Origin: Liolophura sinensis | Lineage: Eukaryota > Mollusca > Polyplacophora > Chitonida > Chitonidae | Direction of reading: 5' to 3' | Length of the DNA stretch: 64,000 nt | Assembly (NCBI RefSeq): GCF_032854445.1 | Contig: NC_088295.1 | Location: forward strand, 49,587,385 to 49,651,384 | Shown: piece by piece, positions 12,264 through 23,294 of the stretch | How positions within the stretch are numbered: the stretch's first letter is position 1 | Layout of the letters: each line of letters starts with the position of its first letter | The notes under the pieces: generated by a model | What the model was told of the DNA's origin: nothing | Databases searched by the model: none | Seen by the model: the letters and a program-made list of their open reading frames with translations, nothing else | Position numbers and translations under genes: made by a program

Positions 12264-13431
12264 GTTCGTCATTCTGCACCAGGCATCAGATTTCACTAAA
12301 ACGCCATTAATATCGCTTGTTTTAAACCATCTCTGAGTACGTTTGCTGCAGGTTAGTGACATGTAGGCTCGGCTATAGTGCTATCAGTATTATCAGATAG
12401 CTGCTCTCTGTATAGAAATGCCATGGACTGGGGCCCGTCTTACGAAACGGTCGTGACTGGTGTAACGTTCATGACAACATATAGTGGGGAGATACGTCAC
12501 CATGACATTAAAATGCGCTTGACGTGGCGTTGTGACAGCTTTGCCCCGGATGGATGCAATTGAAAGAATCTCCCTGTGGATACTATATACCTACAAAAAC
12601 AAAGAAAAGAGGATAGCAAATTTATGCTTATGGAGATTTCGTATTTATTACATCTGATATGTTCTAAAAAGTATTACTATATGCGTTTTCTTTAGAGCGA
12701 TATCTCTATTACGTTGAAGGGAGGTTTGGTGCTGTGTGTTGTCTTACTGTACAGTATGGCAGTTGACGTTTTCCATGTATTTAAAGTGTACATAAAGTCA
12801 AAAATAAAGTGTGCCTCAAATTAAAGCCAGTGGAGAACATCGTCGAGAAGTACATTAAATTATTCATTACATTTTTGTAATTGTACTCAAATTATATGGA
12901 GGAAAATCTTGTGAAGAAAGTGTTGTGGCGTCACATCTCTCAGATGTTTTCGGAAAAAGCCACCATATTTAATCTCTTTTTACTAAACACTTTTCACAGT
13001 AGAACAATTCTAAAAAAATAAATTAAACGAAAAGAAAACGCTAGATCAAAGGTATATATGCATGGATAAAATAACCCGCAGGAAGCATAGTTTGTTGTTT
13101 ATGTGCTGTATCACAACCGAGACACCGTGATTCAAAGTAAGTAAAATCGCACAACGTTAAGAAACTCTAAAGCGTCGCCATCTTATCAGTTTTAAAGAAT
13201 CATGCTGGCGAGTTATTCCTATAACCCAAGGACGCACCTGCTTCCTCTTACGTCACCCGCTCCTTCCTTTGCCATTTAACTATATGAATGTGGAGTAGGA
13301 GTGACGCGACATCGTGTTTCCCGTTGATCTAATCCCATGGCGCATCCGATGGCCTTCTAATGATTTCTGATTAAAGTTGATTGACAGAGTTATCTCTATA
13401 TTCATAGTACTGCGTAATTATGGTTTTATAG
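12264..13431. other. Intron between SLC22 TM11 and C-terminal exons
   Basis: AT-rich with short ORFs only. I see no repeat family or coding signal. Confidence 0.4.
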
Positions 13432-13614
13432 GGCAAACTGATTGATGGGAGATATGGAGACAGCCTAACCGCTCATCGTGTTCCGTGCTGCTTCTATCAT
13501 CACTGGACTTGCGGCTCTTACCTTACCGGAAACACTGTCACGGAAACTGCCGGACACAATCGAAGATGGAATTAATTTTGGAAAGTGTGTCCCAGCTGTA
13601 AATAATTTTTTTTC
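13432..13614 (+). pseudogene. SLC22 exon: TM12 and tail, frameshifted
   Basis: Joins the previous exon in phase 0 as GKLIDGRYGDSL. At about 13466-13471 (cctaaccgctc) the frame must shift by one base to continue as LIVFRAASIITGLAALTLPE and TLSRKLPDTIEDGINFGK. One extra C in this run explains the break. The shifted frame runs to a stop at about 13614, or the exon may end at the GTGTGT near 13589. Confidence 0.75.
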
Positions 13615-13974
13615 ATGAAATATCTTCTTGACGGTTTTGATCTTTGAATTGTTAGATTCTGGACTTATTTTCAGATCTACACTGATTTTATAGAGGTCTT
13701 GGCACAAGCTTAGATTTTCACTGAACAGATGTTACTTCAATGTTTTTAATGTTAATGGCGAATTTATAGAAGGGTAACCCCGTTAGATGCACTAAACAAT
13801 CGTTATATTAAGCCATGTTCACGAGTCGTATAGTCTCGTCGGCTAGTCAAATAAACATAAGGCAAATGTTTTTTTTTATATACTATATATAGCATTAATT
13901 TGACCAATCCCGCCTTGTACACGTTTTTTGAAAAAATGTAGCTTGTTACTTTCATTCGTCGAGTCTATATACCA

Positions 13975-15790
13975 GAAACATAAGTCCATAGACTTAAAAA
14001 AGTGCAAGAGTAACATGTATTTATAGGTAGACATACACAGCAGACTATTTACCAGAAATGACACAGCCTACATTCGTATATATCACGTGATCCTATACTG
14101 CCTATACAGACACTTATATATTCATCACGGAATCCAGGTAAGTTCGCAGTTACCCTGAGGCACTGATGGATAAGGCTCGTTTTGTGCAGGAGCTACACCA
14201 AACGCCGATGTCTGTAGGATGTGTGCTTCTCTTGCACAACACTGTATGAGGTAGGCTTATATACATGTATCCGTTATTTCACCAGGTAGGCTGGACATTT
14301 TTAAGAGGATTGACTCAAGTTCTAGCAGATGGACAGAATATTCATGGCCGCTCAGCCAGTCCACGCTATGTGACGTACGTAGGCCAATACACAAAGGCTG
14401 CAGACGCGTCATTCTTCAAAGCGAAACCGAAAACAGGTCTAGCTAAACGTACGTGGAGGTATAGATGCGTTTGGTTATACACTCTCGCTGCTTGAAATTC
14501 TGACATGCCGGAGAAAAGCGAGATTGAATAATGATGGCTTCATAACAGTGTGCAAGCTTTACCTAAGGTATTGTGTTTAGCGGTCTTATAATAGATCATC
14601 TGTAGTAGTGCCCAAGATTGTTTGAAGGGATATAAGCGACCCGACCATACGAGATGTGAAGAGCTAACTCTCCTATGTCACTAATATACTCGCCATTTTC
14701 TTTTGATTGGAAGAGGTTTTGAACGAATGTTAGACTGCAGCGCAAACAGCCCCAGTAACGTTGACGACCGCGTATTGCATGTCATAAGTAGGCCTACCTT
14801 AAGAATAAACTACCAGTAGGCCTACAGGCTTATATGTGTTGTGGTGTGTGAGTTCATTTCATTATGGGTATAAAATGTCAGGTATAAAATAAAGTCTGAA
14901 ATATTTTGTATAATGTTAGTCCCGTCATTTAAATTCATAAGGCAAAATGCACCATCGAATCCAAAGTGAAACCGAAAACAGTTTGGTTTTGCGCTGACAT
15001 CAGTTATATATTTAGACTAAACACAAACATTCCAGTTTCTTTTTTATTTTGTTAACTGTCTGAGAAATATACGCCTTTGTGTATACTAACTATATACTCT
15101 CAAAAGATAAATTGCGCTACTACATGCCAGAGTGTCCATGATCACATACTATTAAGGAGATAGTGCAACGACTGGTTGACTCTTATCAGTATAATGGCTC
15201 GGGCGGGGCGGCTTAGTTGCCTTCGGTAAGTCGTCTCAGTGAAGCAGCACTAAATAAAAGAGCGGTGGAAATTCGTCTTGCAACAAGGAGGCCCATTACA
15301 TACACCCTAAGGATTCCTTCGTCGTCAAATGACTGAAAAGTTGTTGAGTACGACGTTAACCCCAAGGACTCACTTACTCACATACTATTAAGTTTCTATT
15401 CACGTGACCATGAGAATGTGAACCAGCCAGGTTATCGCTCCTGAAGCCAAACCAGTGCTATCCGGCAGGGCAGCCGGGAATTCCCTCACAACCTGCTTTC
15501 GTTTTCGGAAGGCCGAAGTGGAAATCTAGACACGAAAAATAAACTCACCTTTGCTTATTGTTAGTTTTTGAAGGTAAGATTATCCTCACTGACATGTGCA
15601 CTAAATGCTTCCAGGGTTGAAATTATTACACAATGTCAAAATGTCATTGAACTAAAAATATAAGGCCTAGACACTCAATGAAATGAGTGTGGCATTGGAT
15701 GTTTGTGAAGTTAGTTACACTGGTAAACAGTCTCGTTCTGCGTCCTTTTCCCTAGGTCCACGTAGAAACCGTTGTGTGGCTGATATGTTC
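13975..15790 (+). repeat. 1.7-kb diverged duplication, copy A
   Basis: Collinear with 20418-22125. Shared blocks include gtccaggtaagttcgcagtt-like sequence, ttcttcaaagcgaaaccga, cgtacgtggaggtata, tccaaagtgaaacc, and attcacgtgac. Copy A contains a SINE (15157-15378) that copy B lacks. Open frames in both copies share SFFKAKPK, RTWRY and LYTL, but there is no intact gene; duplicated upstream or promoter DNA is possible. Confidence 0.8.
15143..15392 (+). mobile_element. 5'-truncated SINE with a 14-bp target-site duplication
   Basis: The element (about 15157-15378) begins within the SINE body at gagatagtgcaacgactgg and ends cccaaggactcacttact. The 14-mer cacatactattaag is present at 15143-15156 and again at 15379-15392. 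The paralogous site in copy B (near 21744, aaacactattacg) has one copy and no element, so the empty site is visible in the same window. Confidence 0.9.
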
Positions 15791-16437
15791 AGTACACCCC
15801 CCAGCTATATACTATATATATTGCATTGCAATGCATACAAATATGGGTACACATGTAGGCAATATCAGTCGACTCCCCAGTGTTTTCAATGCGGATTATA
15901 AGCGATAGGCCTACACATTGCGGACCATATATGTCACTCATAGCAGGGATCACCAGGCTCTGCATGAGCCCTTCTATAGGGTGTACATGTTAAATACACA
16001 GGTTGATTGCTCTTTAGGGCCGTCTTTTGCTCTTGCATGGTACATGTATATAAACGAGTATAGTAAACACACAGAGTGTATAGAAACCAATGTTAAAACC
16101 CTCTAGACAGAAGATGGAAAAATAAACAACACACCATGTAATTAAATAATCAAGAACTCATGAAGATCAAATCAAATTTCACATGAACAAATTTGACAGT
16201 ATTAGGTACTTTTACATGTGCAGTCATAGTACAAATTACCAGAACTCAAATCTCGTCTTGTTTTTGTGGCCGCGTTCGGATTTTTCCCTTTCATGTCTTG
16301 CCATGTTGGCAAAAAAGTTATTCTTCAGTGACCACCATTCAATAACGAACTGATGCTAAATAGTGTAAAAGGAGTATATACTTCAGTATGTTTAGTGCTT
16401 GTGGAAATAAGCATGGATTGTAGAAATGTTAAGGGCC
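15791..16437. other. Featureless AT-rich stretch
   Basis: Only short ORFs. I see no splice-bounded coding signal, repeat or RNA gene. Confidence 0.4.
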
Positions 16438-16516
16438 GTACGTGGGAATGTCTGTCGCCAACCTGCGGATGATGGTGGGTCAGATATGAAATAAATAAAT
16501 AAATAAATAAATAGTA
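16438..16516 (+). mobile_element. Fragment of CAATCAAATAAA-type SINE
   Basis: Contains the ccaacctgcggatgatggtg piece of the second SINE family, internally deleted and joined to an (AAAT)n tail. Confidence 0.55.
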
Positions 16517-16629
16517 ATGTAAATGTTTTGCCTAGATGTATTCTCTACATCTATTCTCTATATGCGCATGACGAGTGCTCATGTTCTAAGCCAATGGTGT
16601 ATGTACCTTTGAATTATCTTTAGCGGTAT

Positions 16630-16737
16630 TATTTATTTATTTATTTATTTATTTGATTGGTGTTTTACGCTGTACTCAAGAATATTTCACTTATACGACG
16701 ACTGCCAGCATTATGGTGAGAGGTAACCGGTTTAGTG
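16630..16737 (-). mobile_element. 3' part of CAATCAAATAAA-type SINE
   Basis: Starts with (TTTA)n, then gattggtgttttacgctgta and ctcaagaatatttcacttat, followed by gccagcattatggtgagagg. The same core recurs at about ten other sites. It lies inverted relative to the fragment at 16438-16516. Confidence 0.85.
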
Positions 16738-16949
16738 GTATTGTTAAAATACCCTCAAACAACAGGAGGAACAATACTGACAACTAACAACAAGCAGTTA
16801 ATTGAACAGTTTAGATATGGCTGCGACTTTTATTTACAAAAGCTGCATTGCTCTGGTAGACAGGATCCCAGTGAGCAAGTTGAACACCAACTGCTTACCC
16901 AGGGAACTTTAAATAATCATGCCTCGTGACCCCAAACGGGCGATCCACA

Positions 16950-17275
16950 TCACTGTGTAGCACTAGTAAATAAGTGACAAAACCTACAGGACCCCATGAG
17001 TGGTCAGTCATGCGAGCCCACATCTCTATGTAGTACTAGTAAATAAGTGACAAAACCTACCGGACCCCATGAGTGGTCAGTCACGCGAGCCCACATCCCT
17101 ATGTACTACTAGTAAATAAGTGACAAAACCTACTGGACCCCATGAGTGGTCAGTCACGCGAGCCCACATCCCTATGTAGTACTAGTAAATACGTGACAAA
17201 ACCTACCGGACCCCATGAGTGGTCAGTCAGGCGAGCCCACATCCCTGCGTAGTACCAGTAAATTAGGTTTTGACA
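16950..17275 (+). repeat. 73-bp tandem repeat, about 4.4 units
   Basis: The landmark actagtaaataagtgac begins at 16962, 17035, 17108 and 17181, with a degenerate accagtaaat at 17254: exactly 73 bp each time. Unit content: gacaaaacctac, gaccccatgagtggtcagtc, gcgagcccacatc. Units differ by a few bases. There are no spacer-like variable segments. Confidence 0.95.
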
Positions 17276-17490
17276 CCTCCATTTAACAGCCACCTGTGCA
17301 CTGGGCAGGAAGCCCCACATCTCTTTGTGACACTAGAGAATAACCCAAGGTCAGTAATTGAAAAACTTAGCTGCGCACTCTCTGCCCTGTGTGTAAATCA
17401 ATCACGCAAGTCCCTACCCCTATGTAGCACTAGCCCCCTGTGCACCATGCAGGAAGCCCCTCCTGTGCACTATGCAGGAAGCCCCACATC
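17276..17490 (+). repeat. Degenerate continuation of the satellite
   Basis: Pieces of the 73-bp unit (catctctttgtgacactag, cacgcaagtccctacccc) alternate with a short repeat cctgtgcac-atgcaggaagcccc that occurs three times. Confidence 0.7.
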
Positions 17491-17611
17491 TTTAAGCCAC
17501 ACGTGTAAATCCGCAGGAAATTCCCCCTTGGAGTCCATCTAATGTCCCTTTGCTCTCAACCCACAAAACGTAGCCGAAAAATGAGCTCTTGGCATATTTA
17601 TTTAAGCTTAC

Positions 17612-17825
17612 ACCATGGACAACCATGGACAAAGTCCACGGAAATTCTAGAAGGGTTCAGGTATTTGGAAACCATGGACAAGGCTGGACATCGTCCACAC
17701 ATTATTTTGCATATCGAAACCATGGACATTGCCAATGGAAACCATGGAAAAGGGTGGACCATGTTCACGGAAATCGTAGACAAAGTCCATGTTTGTTGGA
17801 CGAGGTTGGAGAATGTCCAGGTTAA
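17612..17825 (+). repeat. Irregular ccatggaca-rich repeats
   Basis: The words aaccatggaca and gtccacgg recur six or more times with variable spacing. The overlapping ORFs on both strands are by-products. Confidence 0.65.
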
Positions 17826-17951
17826 TCAGTCATAAGGAAAAATGTAATTTTAATTTAACAGAGATTCTAATATGTCTTGAAGGGAACTGATGAAAATATC
17901 GTTACAATCAGACAGTTCTACACTATCGTGTCTTTATGATCCAGTTATTTC

Positions 17952-18473
17952 TCACATTATTTCTTGGTGATGAATAGCTCTACCCCCAACCCAACGGACG
18001 GCAACTGCCCCCTTTCTTTTCACCAATGTTATCCCCCTCTCTATTGCAGCAGTATTTTGCTCCTCATGCCAAGGTGTGGTGGCATATCTGACCAGAAAAT
18101 GACGCAGTTTGGTAGTTTTGTGGCAAAGTAAGATATTATGTCCCCAATTTGGAATGCCTCCACGTATCATTTGATCGCAAGTGGAATAGTAGCATGTCAC
18201 TGGGCATACATGCTTCTCCTGAACTGAACTGATGTGGACAGTTACTGACTTTCTTGTTTGGTCAGTCTTCGATGTACATGACGGGACTGTCAGAAAAGAT
18301 GAATTCATTTCATCACTAATGGCCACATCCGCAATGGCAATACAGTTGGTCCAGGGATAGAGTGTTAAATACCAGCTCGCCCGGGTGAAAAAAGAAAAAA
18401 ACAAACAAACAAAAAATGCTATGCTATAAGGCGCAGTGAACAATTTTGGCTTGGCTCTTGGCTTGTGGCACAT
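17952..18473 (-). CDS. Unrecognised 173-codon minus-strand ORF, cysteine-containing
   Basis: The longest open frame in the 14-23 kb interval. An N-terminal part overlaps a pyrimidine tract that could be a splice acceptor region (18390-18415). The remainder includes SWYLTLYPWTNCIAIADVAI, a segment with HVCPVTCYYSTC, then LCHKTTKLRHFLVRYAT, and a basic end (ITLVKRKGAVAVRWVGG). The HVCPVTCYYSTC cluster suggests a small disulfide-rich or metal-binding fold. I considered IL-17-like cytokines and could not support it. It may be the last exon of a minus-strand gene, or non-coding. Confidence 0.3.
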   Translation of the reverse strand: MCHKPRAKPKLFTAPYSIAFFVCLFFSFFTRASWYLTLYPWTNCIAIADVAISDEMNSSFLTVPSCTSKTDQTRKSVTVHISSVQEKHVCPVTCYYSTCDQMIRGGIPNWGHNILLCHKTTKLRHFLVRYATTPWHEEQNTAAIERGITLVKRKGAVAVRWVGGRAIHHQEIM

Positions 18474-19126
18474 GCTCTAATCAATGGTGACGATAGCTTT
18501 CTGGTATCGTATCGCCTATTAAGCCTTTTCATGCCTTCTTTCATTTCTCTGATAAGTAAGTGCTGGGTAAGGTCATGAAGATCACTGATTTTATGATGAA
18601 AAGATAACTGTTGAATTGGAATATTGAGAAGATGATAAGATGAACTACAAACATTCAACTCACTATACATTAAATATAGTCGATTCAAAGAAATCGGCTG
18701 GCAGCGATAGCTTTTAACAGAAGTTTAATCTTTGAACTGCACTGGAGATGAAGCATAATGTAGTAAATGTCAAGGACAAGTCTAATTGGCGTTATCGTTC
18801 ACTGACCAGAGTAAAGATTGTAGAATAACTTTTTAATATTCTCCACCAGTCCTCAAAAATGACATTTCGCCTGTTTTCTGAATGGCCTCGACGATATTGG
18901 CACGCACCCTCGATGTGACTCCGGTATGAAATTCTGGTATAAAGGAGCGATAACTGTTCCCTCCTCCAGTTCAAAAGATAAAAAAGGGAGTCAGAGCTCA
19001 AAATGTCAGTTTCATTATGTATATAGCTGAATGAAAACCACACGTTGCCTAAACTAATTAAAACATTGAAGTTTAGGTGGCGAATTATGTTGAGATTGCA
19101 TGCATCCAACAATTACTTGTTATCTC

Positions 19127-19325
19127 GATTCCGTCATGAGCTGGACTTGAACTCACAGCGACCACACTGGTGTGAGTCTAGCATGCCACGGAGCACCCTC
19201 AAGAGTCTGTGTAAGAGTACGCGTGATATAAAAACGAAGGGAGTGTGAGTACTAAAGGTGTTTGTTACATATCCCCACGTATGTCCGAAGAGGAAGCCAT
19301 CATGAGCTGGACTTGAACTAACGAA
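19127..19325 (-). mobile_element. Two small fragments of the CAATCAAATAAA-type SINE 5' region
   Basis: The phrase catgagctggacttgaact occurs at about 19135 and 19299. It is the part of the SINE found complete at 35125-35378. The 3' portions are missing. Confidence 0.5.
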
Positions 19326-19804
19326 GTCAAAGTATTCACTGAGACAGCAACTTTACAAAGGCATATTCCCATGCAACTTGTTTGTGGACTTGTTGTCACT
19401 GAACTGGTTCTTTAAAGTGATTGAATCAAATTGTGTTCTACTAAAGTGTAATAATAATAATAATAGAGACATAATAGAGGCACAACGTTAAAATTTCAGT
19501 TTCTGTTCACCTTCCACCCGGTAAGCTATCTCAGATGTTGTGTGTGCTATAAGTCCGTCGTTATCTCGTTTCAATAATAAGGCTATTGTTTTGAAGCAAG
19601 TTCTGCTTTGTACCAATCTTGGAAAAGTTCATATATTCCCATATCCAACAGAGTTTATTCAGATTGGGATACATGTAGCTAGAGCTTACATACAAGATAA
19701 AAAGATTTACTAGACCAGTGCCATTAAAACAAGGTGCGAGCTCAACCACTGCCTTAGATTGATTGACTGATTGTTGTTTAAAGCCATACATAAGAGTTTT
19801 TCAA

Positions 19805-20195
19805 ATATACGATTGTGGTCGGTTTTATAGAAGCCCGGCGCTGGGGGCCGTCCTCCTTCTAGGATATTCGCTGTCGTGACGAGATCAACACGACGCTTGA
19901 GGCCGTCGTCCTTCAAGGACACGCTGTCGTGACGGGACCAGCATGACGCAATATACGATTGTGTTCGGTTTTATAAAAGCAGGAAACCGGAGTGCCCGGG
20001 ATACTTCGATTTCAACCGTGGGCCTGTTCTCCTTTAGGGATACGCTGTTGTAACGAGACAGGCATGACGCATGAGGCCGTCTTCCTTCTAGGATACGCTG
20101 TCGTGACGAGACCAAGCATAGCGCTTGAGGCCGTCCTCCTTCAAAGATATGCTCTCGTGACGAGACCAGCATGACGCTTGGGCCGTCATCCTTCA
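19805..20195 (+). repeat. About 53-bp minisatellite in two blocks
   Basis: The word ggccgtc(c/g)tccttc begins at 19846, 19901, 20075, 20129 and 20181, spaced 52-55 bp within blocks. Each unit contains cgctgtcgtgacgagacca and catgacgc. A second repeated phrase, atatacgattgtg-tcggtttta, leads each block (19805 and 19950). Confidence 0.9.
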
Positions 20196-20417
20196 GTTGT
20201 AATAAACATTGTGCAATAGCATTGGCCAGAAAAACACTCAGAAGTCGCATATTTGAAGTTTCAATATTTCAACAAAATATTATTTGTCATCTCCAGGATA
20301 CGTGTCTATGCTTTTGCACTATGCTAAGTTTATTGGTGGATCAACAGATTTTTATGTTATATACATGGACTAGTGTTGAGAAATTTACAAAGTGCGCCCG
20401 AAAAGTGAATTACTAAA

Positions 20418-22125
20418 TACATAAGACTATAGACAGAAGCATATAAAGAAAGTGCTAGTGTAACATACATTGATGGATAGCCATGCAGTATATACTATTT
20501 ATCAGAAAACGGATATATTGATAACGGAGTCCAGGTAAGTTCGCAGTTGTCTGGAGTCCCTGAAGAGATGCACAGCAGCTACGTCATACGCCTATGTCTG
20601 CGAGACGCGTGCTCCTCTTGCGCAATACTCCATGAGGTAGGGTTGTATAAATTTAAATAATATAGCTTAAATCAGTTATTTCAGCCATGTAGGCTGCACA
20701 GTTTCCTCAGGGAAGACTGAAGTATGTGGCACATGGACAGAAGTTTTATTCACAGCACGCTATTATTGTGGGCCTGACCAAAGAGTGGGGGGATACGTCA
20801 TTCTTCAAAGCGAAACCGAAACAGCTTGGACCAAACGTACGTACGTGGAGGTATACGTGCGTATGCTTATATACACTCTCGATGCTCGAAAAATATGACT
20901 TGCCAGAGAAAACCGCGCATGTTATAATGCCATCGTAATAGTGTGTAGGCTTTACAATTGGGGTATGGAATTAAGTTTATCTGTACGGTTATTATAGCTT
21001 TGAATACCAACACACATGCACAAACTGGGACTAATATAACAGATATATTGTATTAGTCCCATGTACAAAGCAATGGGTGGCATGTACCCAGGGCCAATAA
21101 ATTTCCGTGTACATCGCACAGGCTAGTTTGAAGCGATATAAGCGCTCCGACCACACGCGATGTGAAGATGAAAGCTAATTGGAGCTCATGGAGTAATGTC
21201 TGGGCCCTACTATAGAAGGGAAATTAGGAGGACTTGCCCAGGTCTAACACGGGACCAGAGTATTTTCAGCATTATGCAAGAATCAGATTAATGTTTCAGT
21301 ATACAGCCTAAGTACACAGAGTATAATTAAGCAGTCTTTAAAATGTATCTGTTTATTTGATTGTTGTTCAACGACACATTTGCTTAGAATATTTTCGCAG
21401 ACAAAACCCTAAAAACGTATTGTGACAGCCGGGAAATAAAGTACACGTTGTGGCGTGTGAGTTCATTTATGGACCAGTACATTTACATAACGTAGACCAG
21501 TGTCGAATATAGGTCTAACACAGATTCTGAATTATTTTCTATTTTGTTAGTCTAATCATTCACATCCAGGAGGCAAATTGCGTCATCGAGTCCAAAGTGA
21601 AACCAAAAACAGTTTGGTTTTGTTCTGATCGGAATAATGCTGACATTAGTTATATATTTAGATTAAACGCTTTTTTTTAACTTTCTGACAATTATGTGAA
21701 TTTGTGTACATTAACTATTCACTCACCCAGATTATCGATGATCAAACACTATTACGTTCCTATTCACGTGACAATTAGACGTATAACTGACCGGGGTTAT
21801 CGCCCTTGAATGCAAACCACGTCTTTCCACTAGGGAGTTCTTGCATAAGGTGCTTTCGGTTTCGGAAAAGCTAGAAGAGGAAGAATGAAGCTTATTCATG
21901 CTTTGTTTTAAAGGTTAGATTCTCCTCATTGACATCTACACTAAAGGCGTCCACGGTTGTAACTATTAGATAATCTGTAAATGCCATTGATCTAAAAGTT
22001 CTAGATATTCAACACTGTTGAATGAACATGAGCGTGGCACTGCATGAATGCTTGTCAAGTAAGTTACTTATGAACAGCATTTTAACTTTTAACATCTGTC
22101 AAGGTCGGTTTCCCCGTAGCCTGGC
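20418..22125 (+). repeat. 1.7-kb diverged duplication, copy B
   Basis: Partner of 13975-15790 in direct orientation, without the SINE. The best conserved region, 20790-20880, includes gatacgtcattcttcaaagc and cgtacgtggaggtata. Confidence 0.8.
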
Positions 22126-23282
22126 AAATACCTTCATGCATTGTACATGTAAATAATAGGGGGTGCACTTGTTTATATTATCCGGAGGTGTGGCTGTGTT
22201 TATTGCCCGAAAATGGACAATGATGTTGTTTTTGAAAACTAGTGTAGCAAAGATATGAAGCAATGATGCTTATAAAATGACAAGAAATTGATTGCTTTTG
22301 ACAGCGGGTTGTGTGCCCTGATACAAAAGATCAGACTATATTTTGCCTACCTATACTTCAAAGGGTAGTTGGTCCATAGAAGAGTAATAACAGTGTCAAC
22401 CTAGGTGATATAACTCACATTCATTTGTTTTGTTCATATTGAGGACCGTTCATTTTCTATGGTACTGGTACCTATGGTTTTGTCATTCATCATCCGGATT
22501 AGGTCTCCCATGCTGGGCGCAATTTGTCTTCAATGTTGAAAAAAAGGGTTCTGAATTGCTGGCTTGGCTTGACGTACCTTGCCACAAAATGTGCTTGACT
22601 GTAATCCATTTCTGCCTCCAATGTATGGCAGTTTAGTGACATGTTTTGTCTTTAAAATGTGCACTGGACCAAATCTTCTGCGGATACATGACACTCAAAG
22701 CCCATTTTGCCATGTTGGAATGTTGTGTTTTCCTGAAAGAACTACCAAATTTGGGAAACCAAAAAGTTAATAGTTTTGCCACGTGATTAACTGGGACATT
22801 CACACAGTGAGTGAATGTCAGATGATTTTTGTCGGTCATGTATCCAGAAAAATGTTTGCCAGCCAAAGCATATCATTTAACTCCCACAGAGATAACTGCT
22901 TGCAGATAGGGCTGTGATTGTAACTTTATGTACTTACTCAAGAAAGAAAGCCTTGCAACTCCCTGTTGTGTCAAGCATTCCGGTGGCTTGACTACTGTAG
23001 TTTAACATCATCTGTGCCATGGCACATAGTTCATTACCCTTCAGACACGTAAGATTTTTTTCTGTCACTCCGTATCCTGATGTTGTCTGCACGTTACCCT
23101 TAATGTGGAATGGGCTTTTATAATCTTGTTTGCTGTTATAATCTTGTTTGTTCAAAATTGTTAAGTTTCATGACATTTTATTGCATAGTAATTACTTTTT
23201 TGACAGAGTACATATAAACATAGCTCTATGCTATTGAAAATTTCCCATTTATTGAAATTTTCTTTCCTTGGATATTTTTTAG
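22126..23282. other. Upstream region of the RNF213-like gene
   Basis: Probably holds the promoter and 5' UTR exon(s), but I can place none. Overlapping short ORFs on both strands look like noise. Confidence 0.35.
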
Positions 23283-23294
23283 GTTTAGCCCATA

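Larger units (their letters stand above)
7001..13614 (+). pseudogene. SLC22-type organic ion transporter, probably a pseudogene
   Basis: SLC22 proteins are 12-TM major facilitator transporters of organic cations, anions or zwitterions at the plasma membrane. Exons seen: 7001-7236, 7495-7601, 7778-7923, 8724-8860, 11314-11528, 12108-12263 and 13432-about 13614. Signatures in order: a glycosylated first extracellular loop with NVTIP and the CDRWVFDQSDF signature; a TM2 segment; TM3-4 with LRFFHGASTSGIY; TM5 with YFVPDWHHLQL; TM7-8 with GNIYLNVFLS and LHRLGRKW; TM10 with SSELFPTMIRNGG; and a final LTLPETLSRKLPDTIEDG. The 215-bp exon matches the usual SLC22 exon size. Exons 1 and 7 each need a frameshift, the DRFGRR-type motif after TM2 reads TCRVEE, and exons for TM1, TM6 plus the PESPRWL loop, and TM9 were not found. 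A live gene with assembly indels is the alternative. Confidence 0.75.

Noticed and set aside
16950-17275. CRISPR-like regular repeats
   Set aside because: The 73-bp units are contiguous and similar throughout, with no unique spacers, in a eukaryotic context.
17952-18473. IL-17-type cytokine
   Set aside because: A PW..C start and several cysteines suggested it, but the cysteine spacing and the conserved C-terminal motif of IL-17 are not present.
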